A DNA stretch of 64,000 bases from Microvirga sp052114605 (lineage in GTDB: Bacteria > Pseudomonadota > Alphaproteobacteria > Rhizobiales > Beijerinckiaceae): positions 124,001 through 188,000 of the forward strand of contig NZ_JBFRFB010000005.1 in assembly GCF_052114605.1 (NCBI RefSeq). The letters are read 5' to 3'. The notes below the pieces were generated by a model. It was not told the origin of the DNA and searched no databases. It saw only the letters and a list, made by a program, of their open reading frames with translations. Both the position numbers and the translations under genes were made by a program. Of the stretch, positions 36,559 to 44,634 are shown in pieces; within the stretch, counting starts at the first letter, position 1, and each line of letters starts with the position of its first letter.

Positions 36559-37113
36559 TCAATGCAGCATGAGATTATGCGGAGACAGGTCCTCCAGCAT
36601 GTCCCGCAACTCTTCCATATGCGGATTGATGGCGAGCGCGATCTGGAAGGCGGCGCGGGCTTCGTTGAGGTGGCCGTTGCGCAGGCAAATATTGCCGAAG
36701 CCCGAGATGGCTCCGAAATGGCGCGGCTCCAGACGCAGGGTCTGAGCGATGTCGAGAAGGCTGTCCGCGTCGCGCTGTTCGATGAAGGCCAGCGTCGCGC
36801 GCTTGTTCCAGGCTTCCGCCCAATCGGGATGCTTCGCCACGAGATGATCGAGCAGGGGCTTGGCCTTCTGCAGCTCGCCGGAGGAGAGCGCGTCCACGGC
36901 TGCCGCCATGGTCTCCTCCGCCAGCCTGTCCTCGTGGGAGAACCACAAAGCCCAGATCTGGTCCTCGATGTCTTCCACGGGCCTGATCGGCTCCTGCGCC
37001 GAAAGCTCGCGGAACAGGCCTGCGAGACGGCTCGGCATCGCATCGGCAGGAATACGCTCCGGGGCTTCGAGGATCATCTGGAAAACCGGATCGACTGGCA
37101 ATGAAGATAACAT
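36559..37113 (-). CDS. Tetratricopeptide-repeat protein
   Basis: A 184-residue cytosolic protein. I chose the ATG at 37113; a TTG four codons upstream is preceded by GAGGGG and cannot be excluded. TPR-like helical pairs cover residues 60-165: ALSSGELQKAKPLLDHLVAKHPDWAEAWNKRA, then DSLLDIAQTLRLEPRHFGAISGFG and the final CLRNGHLNEARAAFQIALAINP. Such proteins act as scaffolds; nothing tells its partner. It is divergent from the pseudo-ABC gene. Confidence 0.8.
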   Translation of the reverse strand: MLSSLPVDPVFQMILEAPERIPADAMPSRLAGLFRELSAQEPIRPVEDIEDQIWALWFSHEDRLAEETMAAAVDALSSGELQKAKPLLDHLVAKHPDWAEAWNKRATLAFIEQRDADSLLDIAQTLRLEPRHFGAISGFGNICLRNGHLNEARAAFQIALAINPHMEELRDMLEDLSPHNLMLH

Positions 37114-37282
37114 GGGCGGGCTCAATCACCCCTCGTGAATGGAGACTTGAAGGGTGGACATAGGGGCGAAAGTGCCATGGACGAGGGCCAATCGAACTCT
37201 TTGGACTGGTCGTACACATAACCCTTCGCTAGTTTGCATTCCAAAGCTCAACCGATCCAGACACCATCATGGGGGAGATGTC

Positions 37283-39793
37283 ATGGAGCGCGACCCGCTG
37301 CGCCTGGCGTGGAAGGCCTCTCCGCTGCGCCACATTCTTGGATTTCTGCTGCTCGTCGCGGCGGGATCGCTGCTCGTCGCAGGCCTCGATCTGATCCGCC
37401 ACGTGGTCGACCGCGCCGTGACCGGGGCGACGCAGGGCACCTTGTTCAGGATCGTGCTCACGCCGCCTGCGCGCCTCTGGCACGAGTCCATCGTGCTCTT
37501 TTCCGGGTACACGCCGCACCCCGATGCGCTCACTCTCGTTTCCGTCTTCGGTGTGCTGCTCATCCCCGTCATCGTCGGGTTTCTCCTGATCCTGCTCGAC
37601 TGGGTCATGGTCGGAATCGGATCGGCCATTCTGACGAGGCTTCGCTCCTCCACGATCAACGCGATCCTCAAGGCCCCGCCTTCTGTCCAGGACGAGGTTT
37701 CCACCACCACCGCGCTCGCCGCGCAGGGGCTTGCCCGCGAGAACAATGTGCTGGCCGCGAGCCTGCTCATGCCGGTCAAGCTCGGCGGCATGATCGGCTT
37801 GGCCTTCGCCTATGTTCTCGTGATGGACTGGTATCTCGGCGCCGCCCTGGCAGCCGTGCTGGTTCTGGGCGCGATCCTCAACGCACGGCGCGCGCTTCTG
37901 CGCTTCGACGCCACCGCCGCCCGCCATAAGGAGGGCGAGCGAGCCGAGGGCGTGCTCGCCGGCCTCGAACATCGCATTCCCGCCATGCGCGCTCACGGCA
38001 CGGGTTCCTATGAGCGCGGGCGGGTGCGCCATCTCCTTCTCGACGTGCACCGCCCTGTCACGAGGCGCGAATATCGCCTCGCCCTCGTCGATTCGACGGC
38101 AGCCGTCGCGCTCATGCTCGCGCCCATCGCGGTGCTGGCCCTGGGCGCCTGGTTCTCGCAATCCCGCCCGCTGACCGCCGGCACGGTCGCCGCCAGCGCC
38201 CTCGCCTCGGCGCTCGCCGCCTATGGGGTGCGCGAGATGGTGCAATGGCACCGCCTCACTATCAGGGCACGCGCCCTTCTCGCCGATGTGGCGCGTAGCC
38301 AGGCGTCCCTGAAGCCGCGCGAGAAAAAGGGCAAGCTCATCCTGCCGGAGAACGGCGCTCTCATGGCGCAAGGGCTCTCGGCCTACGACCCCGCCAGCGG
38401 CGCGCGCGTGACTTCGGTCAACCTGAACCTCGCCTTTCCCTCCCATGTGGCCCTGGTGGGCGATGGCGATTCCGGTCCGCGCCTGCTGGCGGCGCTGATG
38501 GCCGGCCAGATCCATCCGTCGCTGGGGCGCATCACCTATGGCGGCGTGGACCTGATGGATGCCGACCCGGTCGAGCTCAGCCGCCGCATTGCATTCGCGG
38601 GCGACACGGTGCTCATCGAAGGAAGCCTGCGCGACAATCTGCTTTATGGCTGCAACGCCACGGGCGACGAGGCCGAACATCGCCTGTCCGATGCCATCGC
38701 GGTGGCGGGCCTCGAGCGGCTCACCCATGCGCGCGGCCTCTCCGGCACCATCGATCCGCGCCGCGAGCCTGCGCTCGCCTCCGCCATCGTGGAGGCCCGC
38801 CGCGCGGTGCAGGCCGCGCTGGCGGAGGAAAACCTCGACCGTTTCGTCGATCCCTTCAGCGTCGAGCGCTACAACCGCTACGCCACGATCGGCGAGAACC
38901 TTTTGTTCGGCAAACCCGTGGGCGACACGTTCCGCGAGGACAGGCTCGCCGATCATCCCTTCGTGCGTGCGATCCTGGAAGCGAACGACCTCACTAAGCT
39001 CATGGCGCAGATCGGCCTGTCGATCGCGACCAGCATGGTCGAGATCTTCGCCGAGATTCCGGACGGCCACCCGCTCTTCGAGCGCTTCGCCTTCTTCTCC
39101 GCCTCCGACCGCGCCTATTTCCAGGATCTCGTGGAACGCCAGAGCGTCCAGCGCCGTCCTGGACGCGACCAGGAACGCCTCATCGGCCTCGCTCTGCGCT
39201 ACAACGAGAGCCGCCACCGTCTCGGTTTCCTCGACGAAGCGCTGGAGGCGAAAATCCTCGTGGCCCGCGCGGATTTCGCGCGCATGCTGCCCGTGAGCCT
39301 GCGGCCGGCCATCGAGTTCTACAGCGAAGCCTCGTTCTGCTCGGCGGCGAGCGTGCAGGACAACCTTCTCTTCGGTCGCATCGCCGCCGATCAGGCCGGC
39401 GCGGCGGAATCCGTGCAAGGCGTCATCCGCCGCGTGCTGACCGCGCGCGGCCTCGACGGCGAAGTGTCACGGATTGGTCTTGGACTGCCTGTGGACATGC
39501 AAGGCGACGACCTGAGCCTGAGCGAAATCGCAGCCATCGATCTCGTGCGCTGCCTCGTGCGCAGGCCCAGCGTCCTCGTGGTGCAGCGCGCGCTCGACGG
39601 GCTTCCGGGTCCGGCGGCCGACAAGCTCGTGGCGTCCTTGCGGCGCTCGCTCGTCGGAAGGGGTTTGGTTCTGGTCACGCCGGCAATCTCGCCCGCCATG
39701 GATCATCCGCCATTCGACGCCGTTATTCATTTCGAGCGCGGCGAGCCGGTGATGGTTCCCCGCACACAAGTCCCGGAGGCGCTGAGCGCATGA
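37283..39793 (+). CDS. Degenerate ABC-transporter-like membrane protein
   Basis: An 836-residue protein starting at the ATG at 37283 (GGGGGAG upstream). The first 340 residues look like an ABC exporter membrane domain, with helices near 16-37, 84-110, 161-199 and 263-288. The rest resembles an ATPase domain whose motifs have decayed. The Walker A position reads VGDGDSGPRLL with no lysine, the signature reads LSLSEIAA, and the Walker B position reads VLVVQRALDGLP with no acidic pair. The motif that follows a Q-loop occurs three times: DNLLYG (~450), ENLLFG (~537) and DNLLFG (~692), split by a long insert. It probably does not hydrolyse ATP. It precedes a metallo-hydrolase gene by 108 bases. 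Confidence 0.7.
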   Translation: MERDPLRLAWKASPLRHILGFLLLVAAGSLLVAGLDLIRHVVDRAVTGATQGTLFRIVLTPPARLWHESIVLFSGYTPHPDALTLVSVFGVLLIPVIVGFLLILLDWVMVGIGSAILTRLRSSTINAILKAPPSVQDEVSTTTALAAQGLARENNVLAASLLMPVKLGGMIGLAFAYVLVMDWYLGAALAAVLVLGAILNARRALLRFDATAARHKEGERAEGVLAGLEHRIPAMRAHGTGSYERGRVRHLLLDVHRPVTRREYRLALVDSTAAVALMLAPIAVLALGAWFSQSRPLTAGTVAASALASALAAYGVREMVQWHRLTIRARALLADVARSQASLKPREKKGKLILPENGALMAQGLSAYDPASGARVTSVNLNLAFPSHVALVGDGDSGPRLLAALMAGQIHPSLGRITYGGVDLMDADPVELSRRIAFAGDTVLIEGSLRDNLLYGCNATGDEAEHRLSDAIAVAGLERLTHARGLSGTIDPRREPALASAIVEARRAVQAALAEENLDRFVDPFSVERYNRYATIGENLLFGKPVGDTFREDRLADHPFVRAILEANDLTKLMAQIGLSIATSMVEIFAEIPDGHPLFERFAFFSASDRAYFQDLVERQSVQRRPGRDQERLIGLALRYNESRHRLGFLDEALEAKILVARADFARMLPVSLRPAIEFYSEASFCSAASVQDNLLFGRIAADQAGAAESVQGVIRRVLTARGLDGEVSRIGLGLPVDMQGDDLSLSEIAAIDLVRCLVRRPSVLVVQRALDGLPGPAADKLVASLRRSLVGRGLVLVTPAISPAMDHPPFDAVIHFERGEPVMVPRTQVPEALSA

Positions 39794-39901
39794 AGCTGAT
39801 CCCGATAACGGTTCTTGCTTGCGTTCCGGCGCCGCCTGGGGTCATCTCACCATGTGCGCTATCGCACATTGACGACATTTACGGTCGGGCATGATCCAAT
39901 C

Positions 39902-40834
39902 ATGGTAAGGCGAGTTGCATCTTCTGACGAGCTTGAGGTCCGCTTCTGGGGCACACGTGGCTCCACCTGCGCATCGGGTCCTCAGTTTGTGGAATTCGGC
40001 AGCCACACCGCCTGCGTCGAGATCCGCTGCGGCGAGCGCATGTTCATCGTCGATGCCGGAACCGGCATATCCGCCCTCGGCAGCCATCTCGGCAACGACG
40101 CGCCCGAGACCATCGACATCCTCTTCAGCCACCTGCACCTCGACCATGTGAGCGGCCTGCCCTTCTTCAAGCCTGCTCTCGCCAAGGAGCGCCTGGTGCG
40201 CACCTATTGCGGCAATCTCGACGGCGACAGCGCCATGGCCGCCCTGGACCGGCTCTTCGCCCCGCCCCTGTTCCCCATCCGCCTCGGCCAGCTTCCCGCC
40301 CGCTTCGAGCATGTGGGTTTCCGCTCCGGCGAGACCCTGACCCTGGACGGCGGCATCCAGATCGAGACGCATCCCTTAAGCCATCCCGGCGGCGCTACGG
40401 GCTATCGCTTCCGCCACGGAAGCTTGAGCGTCTGCTATATCAGCGATCTCGAGCACAGCGACCCCTGGCCCAATCAGGGCCTCGCCGATTTCGTGCGCGA
40501 TGCGGATCTGATGATCTATGACGGGATGTTCTCGGAGGAAGAGTATCCGTATTGCCGGGGCTGGGGCCATTCCACCTGGCAGAAGGGCGTCGAGCTCGCA
40601 AAAGCCGCCAATGTCGGCAGGCTTGCGATCTTCCACCTCTATCCCGGCCATGACGACGCCACCATGCGCGCCGCCGAGGCCGATATCCAGACCATCATGC
40701 CCAAGGCCTTCGTGGCCCGCGAGCGCCAGTCCATCATCTTACGCCCCGCAGGCGAGGCCGTTGCGGGCCGGCCCGCCATGACCCGGAACGCCGACGCGAA
40801 GGCCGAATGCGTCGTGGTGGTCGCTTCCCGCTGA
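39902..40834 (+). CDS. Metallo-beta-lactamase-fold hydrolase
   Basis: A 310-residue protein starting at the ATG at 39902. The metal motif HLHLDH is present, with a preceding VDAGTGISALG strand. Later come PLSHPGGATGYRF and CYISDLEHSDP with the bridging aspartate, and GWGHSTWQKGVELAK and HLYPGHDD, which supply further histidines. This pattern resembles RNase Z/cyclic-nucleotide phosphodiesterase-type members. Similar proteins occur beside ABC-like or cyclic-nucleotide-binding genes in related bacteria. The upstream pseudo-ABC gene is on the same strand, so the two may form a functional unit. The substrate is unknown. Confidence 0.82.
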   Translation: MVRRVASSDELEVRFWGTRGSTCASGPQFVEFGSHTACVEIRCGERMFIVDAGTGISALGSHLGNDAPETIDILFSHLHLDHVSGLPFFKPALAKERLVRTYCGNLDGDSAMAALDRLFAPPLFPIRLGQLPARFEHVGFRSGETLTLDGGIQIETHPLSHPGGATGYRFRHGSLSVCYISDLEHSDPWPNQGLADFVRDADLMIYDGMFSEEEYPYCRGWGHSTWQKGVELAKAANVGRLAIFHLYPGHDDATMRAAEADIQTIMPKAFVARERQSIILRPAGEAVAGRPAMTRNADAKAECVVVVASR

Positions 40835-40862
40835 GGACTGCACCTCTGATCAAGCACCGCGC

Positions 40863-40969
40863 CTGTTCTCTCCGCCTTGCGCGGAGGGTGAGGGAAGGCC
40901 GGTGCAGGACAAGCCCCTACCGTCGCAACCGGTCTGCCGGTATCCCCTCCACGCAAGGGGAGAGAACAG
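40863..40969. repeat. 107-bp element with 11-bp terminal inverted repeats
   Basis: CTGTTCTCTCC (40863-40873) and GGAGAGAACAG (40959-40969) are perfect inverted ends. Inner sequence includes GGAGGGTGAGGGAAGG and ACCGGTCTGCCGGT. It fills the gap between convergent genes. Similar CCTCCCCGCAAGGGGAG strings occur at 52005-52030 and 58468-58490. Confidence 0.6.
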
Positions 40970-40994
40970 ATGCTGCGCTTTCCTTATCAGGCAC

Positions 40995-41759
40995 TCAGCC
41001 CTTCGCCCGCGCCTCCTGCGCCAGGACCATGAGCACCGGACGTAATTCATGCGGCCCCGTGAGCGGCTTCGGGAACGGCAGCCGCAGGATTTCGTCGCCG
41101 AGCGCCAGCTGCAGCCCTTCCGGATCGATGCCGATGATGTGCCAGGCGCCCGCCCGGGCACCGCAGAGCTTCTCGGCATAAAGCGCCACCGCATCGGCAT
41201 GATCGGTGTTCATGTGCTCGATGGCGCCGGCCTCGAAATCGTAGAAATCGAAGAAGCCGGAGGTTTCGGTGAGAAGGTCCTTGCGTTCCATGCGGTAGGC
41301 GCGACCGAAGCCGCCATTGAGGCTGCCCCCTTTCACATCGAGACGCCAGAAGGCGAAATCAGGGAAGTCCACATAGAGCTCGGCTTTCGGATGCTGCGTC
41401 AGGTAGCGGCGGCGGATTTTCCGGGTCTCGTCGGCGGAGCCCTCCAGCCGCCGCGCCTTCGCGAGCAGGGTCAGGCGCGGATGGGCGAGCGGGTCGCCCT
41501 TGCCGATGGCCGAGAGGAGGAGCGAGCACCGCGGATCGGTCTCGAGCAGGTGCGTATGCACGGAGAGCTTCGATGTCAGGATGATGGGCGAGCCGTCGAG
41601 ATCGGTGCCCACAGCCACGAGGCTAGAGAAGGGCATGCCGCTCGCCGCATCGTTGGTGGCGAGCGCGCCGGAACGCGCGGTGCGCATCAGGCGCTTCGCG
41701 AGGTGACGGGCCTCGTCATCGACCGGAAGGATCGGGTCCTGTGCGGGTGCTTTTTCCAT
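40995..41759 (-). CDS. HugZ-like haem-degrading / pyridoxamine-oxidase-fold protein
   Basis: A 254-residue protein (ATG at 41759 with GAGG upstream). The N-terminal split-barrel domain (RSGALATNDAASGMPFSSLVAVGTD, about 30-54) is of the pyridoxamine 5'-phosphate oxidase type. The C-terminal DUF2470 domain contains AIEHMNTDHADAVALYAEKL. The combination is the HugZ arrangement, and some members bind and degrade haem. It lies downstream of an IsdG-like monooxygenase gene on the same strand and opposite the hmuTUV haem importer, which supports a haem role, but many members of this family have unproven functions. Confidence 0.8.
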   Translation of the reverse strand: MEKAPAQDPILPVDDEARHLAKRLMRTARSGALATNDAASGMPFSSLVAVGTDLDGSPIILTSKLSVHTHLLETDPRCSLLLSAIGKGDPLAHPRLTLLAKARRLEGSADETRKIRRRYLTQHPKAELYVDFPDFAFWRLDVKGGSLNGGFGRAYRMERKDLLTETSGFFDFYDFEAGAIEHMNTDHADAVALYAEKLCGARAGAWHIIGIDPEGLQLALGDEILRLPFPKPLTGPHELRPVLMVLAQEARAKG

Positions 41760-41783
41760 GACGGTCCTCACCTTTCTCCGTTT

Positions 41784-42035
41784 TCAGCCTTGTCGGCCAA
41801 ATCGCTCGCGCAGTGACTCGAACCGGACGATCCGGTCAGCCTTCGGACTTCGATCCTCGTTGCGGCCCACGAGATCGTTAACATCACACCACCCTCTTCG
41901 TTCACGGATTGCAGCGAGCAGAAGCGCTTGCCGCAGAAGGGACGGTCGATGGAAATAAATGAAGCGGCAGCTCTCGGCCTGCAAGTGCCCGCCCATGCGC
42001 ACCGCCGATTCCGGCGAGGCAGTCGAGCACGTCAT
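41784..42035 (-). CDS. Small ORF between IsdG-like and HugZ-like genes
   Basis: An 83-residue frame whose ATG overlaps the stop of the IsdG-like gene (ATGA) and which ends 24 bases before the HugZ-like start. The position is the one where a small haem-uptake gene such as hemP is often found, but the typical hemP ending (YRLR-T...KLILTK) is not present. Third-position base preference is weak. I do not recognise the protein. It may be a short accessory gene, a decayed gene or chance. Confidence 0.3.
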   Translation of the reverse strand: MTCSTASPESAVRMGGHLQAESCRFIYFHRPSLLRQALLLAAIRERRGWCDVNDLVGRNEDRSPKADRIVRFESLRERFGRQG

Positions 42036-42376
42036 TCATGGCTGCCGCCCCTCGGCGTGTTGCGGATGGTCTGGAAGACGTCGAAGCCCTCGAATTCCGG
42101 ATGGCCGAGGGTGAGCGGCTTGTTGGAGCCGGTGCTGGCGCGGGTATGCGAGGCACGGAACTGTTCCGAGCGCGTCCAGGCTTCGAAATGCGCCCGCGAC
42201 TGCCAGACCGTGTGCGAGGAATAGAGGATGTGGTCCTCGCGCTCGGGACCGCGCAACATGTGAAACTCGACGAACCCTTCCAGCTCGTTCAGGTGGCTGT
42301 CCCGGCCAAGCCAGCGCTGCTCGAATTCCTCTGTAGCTTCCTTCAGCACCTTGAAGCGGTTCATGGCGATGAACAT
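42032..42376 (-). CDS. IsdG/HmuD-type haem monooxygenase
   Basis: A 114-residue antibiotic-biosynthesis-monooxygenase-fold protein. The start MFIAMNRFKV matches the rhizobial haem oxygenases HmuD/HmuQ. Family hallmarks are RWLGRDSHLNELEGFVEFHMLRG (with the IsdG-type asparagine earlier in MNRF) and SSHTVWQSRAHFEAWTRSEQFRASH, which contains the catalytic-type Trp and His. It would open the haem ring and release iron in the cytosol. The gene is divergent from hmuTUV across a region with two iron-type boxes. Confidence 0.85.
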   Translation of the reverse strand: MFIAMNRFKVLKEATEEFEQRWLGRDSHLNELEGFVEFHMLRGPEREDHILYSSHTVWQSRAHFEAWTRSEQFRASHTRASTGSNKPLTLGHPEFEGFDVFQTIRNTPRGGSHE

Positions 42377-42557
42377 GGATGTTTTCTTTCCTCGAATGGT
42401 TAGGGGACTGGGATGCGAGAGGAACAAAGGCAGGCAAGGCTTAGTGCGGGTCTTTCATGTCGATCTTCAGGCGACCGATTGGTGAGCCGCATTCTCCATA
42501 GGATGAGTTTGCATCCGCTATCCAAATCAAGTAATTGCGTCAATATCGGCTCTTCAA

Positions 42558-42588
42558 TTCGCAGTTTTACATTTTTCTAAACTGCGAA
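42558..42588. promoter_or_regulatory. Iron-type box 1 in the divergent haem promoter region
   Basis: TTCGCAGTTT (42558-42567) and AAACTGCGAA (42579-42588) are perfect 10-bp inverted arms. Read on the minus strand it contains CAGTTTAGAAAAATGTAAA, whose TTTAGAA half matches the iron control element bound by Irr. A near-identical box in the opposite orientation is at 42613-42635. Confidence 0.55.
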
Positions 42589-42612
42589 TACATGCAGCCT
42601 GTAAGTCGAACC

Positions 42613-42635
42613 CAGTTTAGAACATGTAAAAACTG
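42613..42635. promoter_or_regulatory. Iron-type box 2 in the divergent haem promoter region
   Basis: CAGTTTAGAACATGTAAAAA followed by CTG, with CAGTTT/AAACTG inverted ends, is nearly the same as box 1 read from the other strand. It lies 78 bases before the hmuT start and may be the operator for the rightward operon. Confidence 0.55.
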
Positions 42636-42651
42636 ATGATGATGTGGGAAT

Positions 42652-42683
42652 TTGCTTTCGCCGGCGGAACCGGCGAAGGGCAA
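42652..42683 (+). promoter_or_regulatory. Leader hairpin upstream of hmuT
   Basis: TTCGCCGG (42657-42664) pairs with CCGGCGAA (42670-42677) and an outer TTGC/GCAA pair extends the stem. The hairpin would be in the 5' leader of the hmuTUV message between the iron-type boxes and the start codon; it could be a transcription pause or attenuator, or a stability element. Confidence 0.4.
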
Positions 42684-42712
42684 GCCCATTCTCATCAGGT
42701 CGGAGCCTTCAG

Positions 42713-43564
42713 ATGCTGTCGCGACGCTCTCTTCTCCTAACGCCGTCCCTCCTCATTCTGCCGCGCATGGCCCGCGCAGAGGCGCCGCGCCGGATCGTGA
42801 GCATCGGCGGCGCGGTCACCGAAATCCTCTACCGCCTCGGCCTCGACCAGGAGATCGTGGGCGTGGATTCCACCAGCCAGTTTCCGGCGGACGCCCTCAA
42901 GACGAAGAAGGATGTGGGCTATATGCGGGCGCTGGGTGCCGAGGGCATCCTCTCGCTCAACCCCACCCTCGTCCTCGCCACCGAGGGCTCAGGCCCACCG
43001 GACGCCCTGCGCCTCGTCGAACAGGCGGGCGTGCCGATCATCCGCATTCCCGATGAGCCGAGCGCGGCGGGAATCCTGCGCCGTGTCGAGCTCGTGGCGC
43101 AGGCCGTGGGCGCTGCCGAGCGTGGAAAAGCGCTTACTGGTGAGATCGAGCAGGGCTTCGCGCGCCTGTCCGAGCAGAAGAAGAAGGTCGACCTGAGCGT
43201 CCGCGCGCTCTTCGTGCTCTCGCTCCAGAACGGAAGGCCGCTCGTCGGCGGCCAGGGCACCACGGCGGATGCGATGCTGGGCCTTGCCGGCGCCACGAAT
43301 GTCGCCTCTTCGCTCGTTGGCTGGAAACCTCTCTCGGACGAAGGCATCATCGGGGCGGCGCCCGATGCCATCGTGATGATGGATCGCGGCCCCGGCGGCG
43401 CGGCGCCCGATCCGTTCGCGCTGCCCGCCTTTGCCGGAACGCCTGCCGCCGCGAAGCGCCGCCTTGTGGTGATGGATGCGCTCTATCTCCTGGGCTTCGG
43501 GCCGCGCACGCCCGATGCGGCGCGTGACCTGATGGCAGCACTCCATCCCGACCAGATGCCATGA
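42713..43564 (+). CDS. hmuT: Haem ABC transporter substrate-binding protein
   Basis: A 283-residue protein with a signal peptide (about 1-23, ending RARA). The start at 42713 fits this. RRIVSIGGAVTEILYRLG at the beginning of the mature part and the GVDSTSQFPADAL segment are typical of HmuT/ChuT-like haem-binding proteins. It hands haem to the HmuUV permease-ATPase; the gene overlaps hmuU by four bases. No TonB-dependent receptor gene is present in the window. Confidence 0.88.
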   Translation: MLSRRSLLLTPSLLILPRMARAEAPRRIVSIGGAVTEILYRLGLDQEIVGVDSTSQFPADALKTKKDVGYMRALGAEGILSLNPTLVLATEGSGPPDALRLVEQAGVPIIRIPDEPSAAGILRRVELVAQAVGAAERGKALTGEIEQGFARLSEQKKKVDLSVRALFVLSLQNGRPLVGGQGTTADAMLGLAGATNVASSLVGWKPLSDEGIIGAAPDAIVMMDRGPGGAAPDPFALPAFAGTPAAAKRRLVVMDALYLLGFGPRTPDAARDLMAALHPDQMP

Positions 43565-44634
43565 CATCCATGGCCTTCGATGCCGCGGCGCTGCCCCGCA
43601 ACCGTAAGAGCGCGCTGCTGCCTGTGCTCGTCGTTCTGGTCGTGATCGTCAGCCTCGGCGCGCTGAGCCTCGGCGCGACTGGCGTGCCCGCCTCGCGCGT
43701 TCTCGCCGTTCTCACCGATACACTCGCAGGACAGGGCACCCCGGTAGGCGGCGATGCGCTCATCATCCTGCAGGTGCGGCTGCCGCGCCTTCTGCTCGGC
43801 CTGCTCATCGGTGCGGCGCTCGCCTCCTCCGGCGCGCTGATGCAGGGCCTGTTCCGCAATCCCCTCGCCGATCCCGGCCTCGTCGGCGTGTCAGCCGGCG
43901 CGGCTCTCGCGGCGGCGGCGACGATCACGTTGGGCGATGCGCTTCTCGCGCCGCTCGTCGGCCCCCTGCCGTTCAGCATGCTTCCCATCGGCGCGTTCTT
44001 CGGCGGCTTGCTCACCACGCTCGCGCTCTATGCCATCTCGACCCGCAGCGGTCGCACCGCGATTGCGACCATGCTGCTGGCGGGCGTGGCTCTCAGTGCG
44101 CTATCGGGCGCGCTCATGGGTGTGCTCGCCTATATCAGCGACGACCGGCAATTGCGCGATCTGTCGTTCTGGTCGCTCGGCTCTCTCAGCGGCGCGACCT
44201 GGACGAAGGTGTCCGCCGCAACGCCGCTCATCCTGCCGACGCTTCTCGCAACGCCTTTCCTTGCGCGCGGCCTCAACGCCCTGTCACTCGGCGAGGCGGA
44301 AGCCTTTCACCTCGGCGTGCCGGTGCAGCGGGTGAAGGCCATCGCGATCCTGCTTGTCGCCGTATCGGTCGGCGCATCCGTTGCCTGCGCGGGCATGATC
44401 GGGTTCGTGGGCATCGTGGTGCCGCATGTGCTGCGCCTTATCGTAGGAGCGGATCATCGTATGCTCCTGCCCGCCTCCGCGCTCCTCGGCGCATCGCTGC
44501 TGGTTGCCGCCGACACCGTGGCACGCACCGTTGCCGCTCCGGCGGAACTGCCCATCGGCATCCTGACCGCTGCCATCGGAGCGCCGTTCTTCCTGTGGCT
44601 TCTGATGCGCCGCAAGGGAGGGCTGGTCCTGTGA
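43561..44634 (+). CDS. hmuU: Haem ABC transporter permease
   Basis: A 357-residue FecCD-type permease with about ten helices. QVRLPRLLLGLLIGAALASSGALMQGLFRNPLADPGLVGVSAGA, in two overlapping pieces, is the family's signature, and the C-terminal GMIGFVGIVVPHVLRLIVG contains the EAA-like coupling loop. It overlaps hmuT (ATGA) and hmuV (GTGA). Confidence 0.93.
   Translation: MTSMAFDAAALPRNRKSALLPVLVVLVVIVSLGALSLGATGVPASRVLAVLTDTLAGQGTPVGGDALIILQVRLPRLLLGLLIGAALASSGALMQGLFRNPLADPGLVGVSAGAALAAAATITLGDALLAPLVGPLPFSMLPIGAFFGGLLTTLALYAISTRSGRTAIATMLLAGVALSALSGALMGVLAYISDDRQLRDLSFWSLGSLSGATWTKVSAATPLILPTLLATPFLARGLNALSLGEAEAFHLGVPVQRVKAIAILLVAVSVGASVACAGMIGFVGIVVPHVLRLIVGADHRMLLPASALLGASLLVAADTVARTVAAPAELPIGILTAAIGAPFFLWLLMRRKGGLVL

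Noticed and set aside
37229..39418. 729-codon open frame on the minus strand
   Set aside because: It is antisense to the pseudo-ABC gene; in high-GC DNA the antisense frame is often open. The translation is rich in His, Arg and Gly with no fold-like pattern.
41784..42035. Assignment of the small haem-locus ORF as hemP
   Set aside because: The position fits, but the YRLR and KLILTK motifs of HemP are missing in all three frames of the strand.
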